Positions 57,542 through 64,000 of a stretch of 64,000 bases of DNA are shown piece by piece (within the stretch, counting starts at the first letter, position 1; each line of letters opens with the position of its first letter). The notes under the pieces are model-generated. The model was not told where the DNA came from, did not search any database, and saw nothing but the letters and a program-made list of their open reading frames with translations. The translations under genes were made by a program, and so were the position numbers. Origin of the DNA: Hansfordia pulvinata (lineage: Eukaryota > Ascomycota > Sordariomycetes > Xylariales); the NCBI GenBank assembly GCA_006538405.1, contig BJKQ01000009.1, positions 878,001 to 942,000 on the forward strand. Direction: 5' to 3'.

Positions 57542-59388
57542 CTTGGCGCGGTCTTGTCGCGGGCGAAGCGAGGTGTGCGCCTGTGGGCGTGCGTGAGGGA
57601 GAGTGTTGGGACAGAGAGATCGCCGGCAATGGCAGATGTTCTTCTGGTTCGGGTTTGCGTAGACGACAGCGGTCTCCCTCTTGTCGGAAAATCAGGAAAG
57701 GTCGTGCTGGGTGTTTTTTTGGGGCCGGTCTCGGGTAAGGGTGATGAGACGGTGAGAAAGAAGGTTTAGACAGGGACGGCGTGTCGACTTCGAATCACTG
57801 ATGGGCAGAAAGGCTGGGTAGTATGATTGCTGAGAACGTGAGTCTGGCTCTATGCGATTCTTGCCTATTCAAAGGTCGTATTTCCCATTGAAGAGGGGCC
57901 GCGGAGGACGCGTCGCGGGGCAGCGCTTTATAAGTCGCTCGCAGAGGTCTCTGCCACCAACGTGTACTACAATACATCATCCACCCGCAGCGGACAACGG
58001 ACCGCAGTCATCAGGGCGCGGCAAGGTTAGTCGAGTCCAGGGCACCCGCGTCAGCCAGCCGGAGTCGACCGCTCCGACACCAGCGGCACCGACGGATGCA
58101 GGGCCTGGGCGAGGCGGGGGAGGGGAAGACTATACGGCGGCCTGTCGGCGCTCAGTGGGCGCGGGCGACCTGCGTGTGCCACGGCCGTTGCCCTGCCTGT
58201 GTCTCCTGGCTTGCGGAAAGCCCTGTCCGTCCCCCGGCCATGTATACTTACCTGGGGCTACCGTAGTTACCTATCTCTTACCTTCCAACCTATACGATGC
58301 GATGCCCGCGTGAGGTAATACGAGCACTGCTGCGCGATCGTGCCTGGACTTCCCTTGCCTACCTGGTACCTAGGTAGTTAGTAGGAGTATCAAGCTCCCC
58401 CCAAGATGGACCTGGGCGGCCATTGAAGGCACGGCGAGCCAACCAGCTCACATGACACGGGACGTGGGGCACGCGCGAGGGATCGCGTGTCGGAGCACCG
58501 TCGCCGCCGCCGGCCACTCTGGGGTGCTGGGCGTCCTGGGGCACCAGCGCGGGTGGGACGAGTGTGCCCCGGCCGGACGCGGGGTGCCGCCCGCGCGCAG
58601 TCAAGAACACTCCCCACTTCGTCCACACGCAGGGCGACTGTGGTCCGAAGCTCACCTTCCCCCCCCTCCCCCTCCCTTTCCCTCCCCTCCCCTCCGGACG
58701 ACCCCTCCCCCTCCCCTTTCCTGAGACGAGCCTCTTCTGCATCCAACTACCTCTCACTTAACCCGCTCCCCTTGGTGGGAGCCCACGACGAGAAGAGTAG
58801 GTGCCGATGTCTCTGTTCTCTTCTGCGGTTGACACGCCATGCCACGCTAAGCGAGCGTCGTGTGTTCTGGGTCTTTGGGCGGTCCGTGTAGGGCCGCTGC
58901 TCGGGGCCTGGTCGTTTGCCTTGTGTGGATTATTGTCATGCGCGATCTGCCAGGAACTTAGCGCCCGAGTCGAAGCGTTAATGGCTGTTTCTTGATCCGT
59001 GACGAGACAGGAGTTTTTGTACAGGGTCGGTCGCTTGACGAGCATACAGGTGTCCGGCGAATATCTGGTGCATGATGCAGCATTCTCCTCAAACATCACT
59101 CACGATGTTCACCTGGCACACAAGATGCACTCCCGTGCCCGAGGCAGCTCAATGTCCCACCGCACATTCACAGGCACACAGGCACAACCTGGCAGCATGT
59201 ACTTCCAGTGAAGCTTTCAGTGATATCATTATACAAGCTTCTGGTCCCAGGCTCAACACTCAGGGAGGAGGGGGGGTAGGGAAAGGGGCGCGGCCCACAT
59301 TCATGCTCTCCGTCGACAAGTTTTCCCTCTCTCCTTGTCCCTCCGACGAGGTGCGTCTGGGGGCTGCTCCCTCCTCCCCCTCCGCCCA
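57542..59388. other. Intergenic, SDR promoter and secreted-protein gene 3' end
   Basis: No supported gene. A CCCT/CTCC-rich pyrimidine stretch covers about 58655-58720. Confidence 0.5.
57927..57932 (-). promoter_or_regulatory. Possible TATA box of the SDR gene
   Basis: TATAAA on the minus strand (TTTATA on plus), 386 bp upstream of the proposed SDR start codon, in an otherwise GC-rich stretch. The implied 5' leader would be about 350 nt. A single-motif call. Confidence 0.25.
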
Positions 59389-60399
59389 TCACCCGGATCC
59401 GGGACACAGCTTGTCCGGGTCGCCGCGCCCGTCGTCGACCCCGCTGCGAAACTCGCCCACCGGCGCGCCGCACGCGCCCTCGTTCCACCCGTTGTAGTAC
59501 AGCCTGTCCCACGCCGCCGCGGAGGGCGGGTTGTCGCTGCCCCCCGCGAGCAGGCTGCCCACCCGCCCGTTGGGACAGACGTCCGCGGCCGCCGGCGACC
59601 CACCACCACTACCGCCGCCATCATCATCATCATCATTATCATCATCGCCGCTGCTCTTGCCGGTGTGGTAGACGACCTCGCAGTTGCCGCCGCCCCAGGG
59701 GTCGAAGCCGCCGGGCAGGCGGTCGGTGGGGTCGCCCCGGTAGACGGGGACGAAGCGCCAGGCGACGCAGTTGTAGAACGCGGCGCAGCGGGCGCAGCAC
59801 TCGGGCTTGGAGGCGACGGCCTGGACGGTGGTCGTGGCGGTCGGGGCTTGCTGGGCTTTGCTGGCTGCGCCGGTGCCGGTGCCGGTGCCGTTGGGGAGGA
59901 GGCTCGGGGCGTTGACGAGCGCCGAGGGGGCGCAGAAGGCCGGGACCGTGGCCGTCGGCGAGGAGCCCGCGATGGACGTGCAGGCCACGGGGCCTGACCC
60001 GGCAGCGGCGGCGGTGGCGGTGGCGGTGGACAGGTCTTGGACGTGGTCCTTGGCTGCGGCGCCGGCGCCGGGCACGGGGATCGGCGAGGGCGGGCTCGCG
60101 TAGGCCAGCGGCGTCTGGGTCGGCGCCAGGCGGCCCAGGGGCGTCAGGCTCAGGGGGTGCGCGTAGGCCGTCACCGTGGTGGGTTCCTGGGCGAGGCGGT
60201 CAGCGAATACCTCTGCTCCCTTCTTGCTCTTCAACGCTGGCTCTCCCAGCCGGACGGACGGCTCCTCTGCACGTGGTCGAGAAGAACTCACAGCTCCCTG
60301 CCTGGCGTCGACTGGTCCGGCGGCCGCCGCCGGCGCGGGCGAGGACAGGGCCACACCCACAGCCACAGCCAGCGCTGCGGCGCCGGGGAACGCTCGCAT
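59389..60399 (-). CDS. Secreted protein with C-terminal cysteine cluster
   Basis: A single-exon gene of 336 residues that I do not recognise as a named family. Residues 1-27 form a signal peptide (MRAFPGAAALAVAVGVALSS onwards). The middle is Ala/Thr/Pro-rich and probably extended and O-glycosylated. The C-terminal third has a paired-cysteine motif CCARCAAFYNCVAWRFVP, then WGGGNCEVVYHTGKS, a Gly/Asp-rich acidic linker, and further cysteines in DVCPNGRVG, EGACGAPVGEF and DKLCPGSG. The spacing of CCxxCxxxxxC followed by Trp and a later NCEVVYHTG resembles PAN/apple-like modules of fungal secreted proteins, which would suggest binding to sugar or protein. No catalytic motif is visible. The start at 60399 is the first Met giving a good signal peptide. 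Confidence 0.65.
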   Translation of the reverse strand: MRAFPGAAALAVAVGVALSSPAPAAAAGPVDARQGAVSSSRPRAEEPSVRLGEPALKSKKGAEVFADRLAQEPTTVTAYAHPLSLTPLGRLAPTQTPLAYASPPSPIPVPGAGAAAKDHVQDLSTATATAAAAGSGPVACTSIAGSSPTATVPAFCAPSALVNAPSLLPNGTGTGTGAASKAQQAPTATTTVQAVASKPECCARCAAFYNCVAWRFVPVYRGDPTDRLPGGFDPWGGGNCEVVYHTGKSSGDDDNDDDDDGGGSGGGSPAAADVCPNGRVGSLLAGGSDNPPSAAAWDRLYYNGWNEGACGAPVGEFRSGVDDGRGDPDKLCPGSG

Positions 60400-62460
60400 G
60401 GTGACGGGCGGTGGGGGGTCTCGATGGCGGACTACCTTGGTGAGCAGCGCGTGGTGATGCTTGTCGGTCGTTGGGCTTGGTCGATTGTGTGGGGTGCTCG
60501 GAGAGGTTTCCAGGCTGCGTGGAAGAAGTCTACTCAGGCAGTGAGGTCGGAACGACGGCGCTGGGCGTACCCAGGCGCACCTGGGCGGCTTCCACGGGCT
60601 ACTTGTACGGCCCGTGGCTCGGTGTTTTATTACCGGCCGGGGAATGAGCAAGTGCCGCGTTTCACGATGGCGATGCACAGACAAAAGGGGCGCCCGCCTC
60701 ACACGGCTATGGCTGGGAACGGCGAGCGGCAAGGACCCGTGGCTCGTGGGTGGGTGGCCAGGGCGTGGACTCGCAGCGCATGGCCAAAGACGGGACTCGC
60801 AAGGCAAGAAGGGCAAGTCGTCGTGGGGATGAATGAGCAGAGCCGGGATGGCTGCGTTTCAGACAGGGCCCCCCACGGCGGCGTGCATGAACAACCCGCA
60901 CGCACGGCTCTTCGCTTTCAGGAAGGCGTTTCTGTCAGGCGGCGGCCCGGGCGTTGCATCTGCGTACGAGTATTCCCGGGCGGCTGTGTGGGATGACTGG
61001 GGCAGGCAGTTGGTGTGTCGCCGGGTGGAAGCATCTTCGTCTTCAATATCTCTGGAGGGAAAGCGGTGGAATGCAAGTAGATGCAGCGTGTCAAAGTGCC
61101 GTGAATCCCTCCCTGCTGCTACTGCAAGCTGGTCACGTCACTCTTGTTCTCCGTCTTTCAACGCTCCACACTCGCGTTCAACTCTGATGGCGTGCCGTGG
61201 CTTACACAGGCGTCGAGATACGGGTAATGAGTCGTCCAGTCGAGTCCAGTCATATCGACCATGTTCTAGGTAGGTACTCTGCCTCGTTGTGTTGGCCTTA
61301 TTTGAGCCCGGGGAATCCAGACAAGGCCCGAGGCCGACCAAGACCGTAACAGTCCGTCTATATTCTTGGTCCAAGTATCCAGTTACCTTCGGCCCTGCCC
61401 GGCCCTGCCGCCGTCTGTTGTATTGGATGAAAGGAGGCGAGTTAACGCGAATCATAGCGCGGGAGACGGGAAAGGTCTCTTGGTAGTGGTAAACATGCCA
61501 TTTCTTCGGTGCTGCCATCACAAGCAAGCTACAGGTGATAATGAACAACACGGCCTGCACGACGTGTGGTCACGGACACATCCATGGAACCCGCTACCTA
61601 GAGTACTCGTACTTCCGCAATGATCCCCGCATGGAATGGCCTGACCCCGGACTCTTACGAATGACCGCCTGGCCTCGTGGTTGGCTTTCCTAAAATGCAG
61701 GTCTTACTGATCAATACTCGTACCCATTGATTGCGACCCATACCTTACTAATAAAGAATAGCGGCCACACGTCCCTACATGAACCATTTGTATGAACGTG
61801 GACATTAATCACAAGAGGACTGATAACCTGCGAGAAAGCGAGACCACCCTAGATAGACCTCCGACAAGAATTGCATCTAATCCAGGTCGGTCGGCGCTCC
61901 GCACATGCGTTCCATGATATGTATCTGCCTACATGATATGGACTTTCGTTCAGCAGTACATCAGTTGGTACCTAGAACGTACCTCAGGTACAGTCTAGCC
62001 GTCCGAGTAAGGTAGGTACTTAAGTCAGAGCTCTTATCGATAACAGGCCACATGCACCTTAGGTACAATGCCGGGCCTCGTGCCAGTGACTTCATCGCCC
62101 ACACCGGCCACGCCACTCCCGTCCCGAGTGATGCCGAGCTGACCTGCTGCCTTCAACTTACAACGCTGCATTGTGCGGATGCCCGCTCGAGCGCATCCCA
62201 TCCTGTCTCTGCTAACATCACTGCCAGAGCAGCGATTGCATTGCCGCTTCCTCTTGCCCATCATCTCGTCGGCTGAACCTACTGGCAACAGCCCTCGACC
62301 GCAACTCCCAACACGCTCCCGTAGGGCTGTTACCGAGTTTACACACATGCTTGCTTCGCCTCCCGAAGCCCCCTCGCTCGGCCCCAGCGGCCCATCCAGA
62401 TAGCACCAGACTTGTTAGTATGCTGTCGGCGCTTGTCTCTCAAAGTCTACTGCAGGAAAT
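60400..62460. other. Divergent intergenic region at right
   Basis: 2 kb without a supported gene. TACGAGTA or TACTCGTA occurs near 60964, 61607 and 61713. TAGGTACC/GGTACCTA-type words are frequent from about 61960 to 62070. Confidence 0.5.
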
Positions 62461-64000
62461 ATGTCATTCACGGCCGGCTTGCTGGACAAGATCGGTCTAC
62501 GGCGGGACAGCATGTCTGCAATCCTGCCTCAATACGTCTCTCCATCTCACACGCCGTACGACCACGACCTGAATGACCTATCGCCCCGTCCAGACGACAA
62601 GCTACTCTCTCCGCAGTCGGCTCATCAAGCTGAATCTTCAAATTATTTCGACCACCCGCGCCCAGCACGGAATCCTGCCCAACTCGCTGGTGACTCGTCC
62701 CTGAACCCAGCCGACGTGACAAGGGAAAGACGACAGCCAAGATGGTCGCAAACGCCTACCAAGGCCGGCCAGTTCGCCATTATCCCCAGTCACCCCACAA
62801 TGCGCCATGGAGGTTGCCATCACCAGCTCCGGCGTACGAAGCCCAGCCCGGCCTCGCCAACCCCGTCGAGTCTTCCTTGATCCAAAGCATATTTGCCCCT
62901 CGTTCTCAATCCACGGATAGCTCCTCTCAACAACCCTTTCCGACTGACAACACCTTCAAAGAGATGGCCAGGCGCGAGCGCAAGATGCATGAACGGCTGG
63001 AGGCTCTCATCGCTGCGCACAAATCCGCCGTGGGGTTGTCTGAGGAGTCAAAAGTGCGAGACCAAGATACTTCCGACAACCTGGATCGCCCTCTAGACGA
63101 AATGGGCGAGCCCGGGAGGTCTTCACGATATTCCAATGCCCCCGTAGTCCCGGTACGGCAACCCCCAAAGAGGCCCCTCAGTCTGTCTCAGGCACGTGCT
63201 AGTATCGCGAACACTTTGGCCTCTCTCAATAATATGAAGGGCGAGGAGGACGCGCGCGTTGCTGAGGCTCTGGCCGACCGGAAAGCGGCTCTTGCGAGAG
63301 CCGCGATGCTGCAAACACAACAAAGCCAGGCCTCGCAGCAGATGACGGCGCTGTCTGTTGACAAGAGCGACCCACTGCATCGGAACGTCGAAAAGCTGAA
63401 GCAGAGACACAAAGGCGTCTGCGACGAGATTACCGAGCTCAGACAGCGTCTGCGGGATGCTCAGTCCCAAAAGGCAGAGCTAGAACAGCGGCTGGACGAG
63501 GCCGAGAGCAACCTGCAGTCACGGTTGAGTGGATACAAGGGCGCCCTCAAGGAATGCGAAGCAGACACAAGGGATCTCCTCCGCCAGCCCGGAATTCGCA
63601 TCTTGGTGGCTGCGAGTGAGCTACGGTCTGACGATGGCAACCTAGATGGCCAGGAAATCACAGAGAAGCATATCAGCGGGTATGAGTTCTTCAAGCTGCG
63701 GCCGGAAAGACGAACGCTGGATATGGCGCAGGACTGGTGGCAGGGCGAGGTACGGATTCTCGAGCGCCACGACCGCACCATCAAGCAGGAGAGAGCTCTT
63801 CTGAAAGAAGGCATCATGCTTTGGAGCGAAGTCACGAATGCCGTCGGCGACTTCGAGCAACAGCTGGACTCCAGTCTCAAAGATAATTTGAACGGCAAGT
63901 CAGATGAGACGTCTGATCTCGGCAACCCGAACGATGTCCTTCAACAACAATGGACGAGAATCTGCGACATCATAGATGGCCTCGAAAAGCTGCATGGGTA
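62461..64000 (+). CDS. Coiled-coil protein, cut by window edge, one apparent 1-nt frameshift
   Basis: The 5' part of a gene that runs off the right end. It starts MSFTAGLLDKIGLRRDSM, a short amphipathic segment, followed by a Pro/Ser/His-rich region of about 120 residues. Near 62706-62715 the frame must change by the equivalent of one missing base (or a small unseen intron) to enter the long open frame containing MVANAYQGRPVRH at 62742 and SSLIQSIFAPRSQST. From about 62960 the protein is a long charged coiled coil: KEMARRERKMHERLEALI, VEKLKQRHKGVCDEITELRQ, QKAELEQRLDEAESN, then ILERHDRTIKQERALLKEGI and an end section WTRICDIIDGLEKLHG. I do not recognise it with certainty; the helical C-terminal part loosely recalls fungal Atg28-type autophagy proteins, which is only an impression. 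Confidence 0.6.

Overview
The window is a 64-kb piece of a filamentous ascomycete (Pezizomycotina) nuclear chromosome, most likely from a Sordariomycete. The reasons are short GT-AG introns (about 50-170 nt, several with a CTGAC-like branch site), GC-rich coding exons, monocistronic genes on both strands, and a fungal gene set: HOL1-like MFS permease, TauD/JLP1-type dioxygenase, DUF2456 membrane protein, Spt5, WDR68/DCAF7-like WD40 protein, PLC-delta and a pectin methylesterase. The pectinesterase hints at plant association; I cannot name a species. Identifications come from motif recognition and intron/frame bookkeeping, not from a search.

Layout. 0-3.3 kb: gene-free, very rich in simple repeats. 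3.3-5.9: MFS transporter (+). 6.8-8.0: secreted pectin methylesterase (+). 9.2-11.1: aldehyde dehydrogenase (+). 11.4-12.5: DUF2456 membrane protein (-). 14.5-15.8: TauD-family dioxygenase (-). 15.8-20.2: gene-poor. 20.2-21.1: leucine-carboxyl-methyltransferase-type SAM enzyme (-). 23.6-26.1: SNM1/Artemis-type DNA-repair nuclease (+). 26.4-28.7: phosphoinositide phospholipase C (-). 30.7-32.2: pepsin-like aspartic protease (+). 32.2-43.3: an 11-kb stretch with only one small candidate gene (39.7-40.0, -). 43.3-45.0: F-box/ankyrin protein (+). 46.2-49.3: Spt5 (-). 50.5-52.7: WD40 protein (-). 55.3-56.6: phosphopantetheine adenylyltransferase (+). 56.6-57.5: short-chain dehydrogenase (-). 59.4-60.4: secreted cysteine-bearing protein (-). 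62.5-end: coiled-coil protein (+), cut by the window edge.

The genes do not form an evident pathway or biosynthetic cluster. They look like ordinary housekeeping and secretory genes spaced by long repeat-bearing intergenic DNA. Two window-wide patterns stand out. First, at least six conserved genes, including the normally essential SPT5, are each interrupted by one or two apparent one-base deletions in G/C-rich sequence. This points to base-calling error in the assembly rather than pseudogenes. Second, the 8-mer TACGAGTA/TACTCGTA occurs at least twenty times, nearly always outside genes. I did not find a clearly new multi-gene system.
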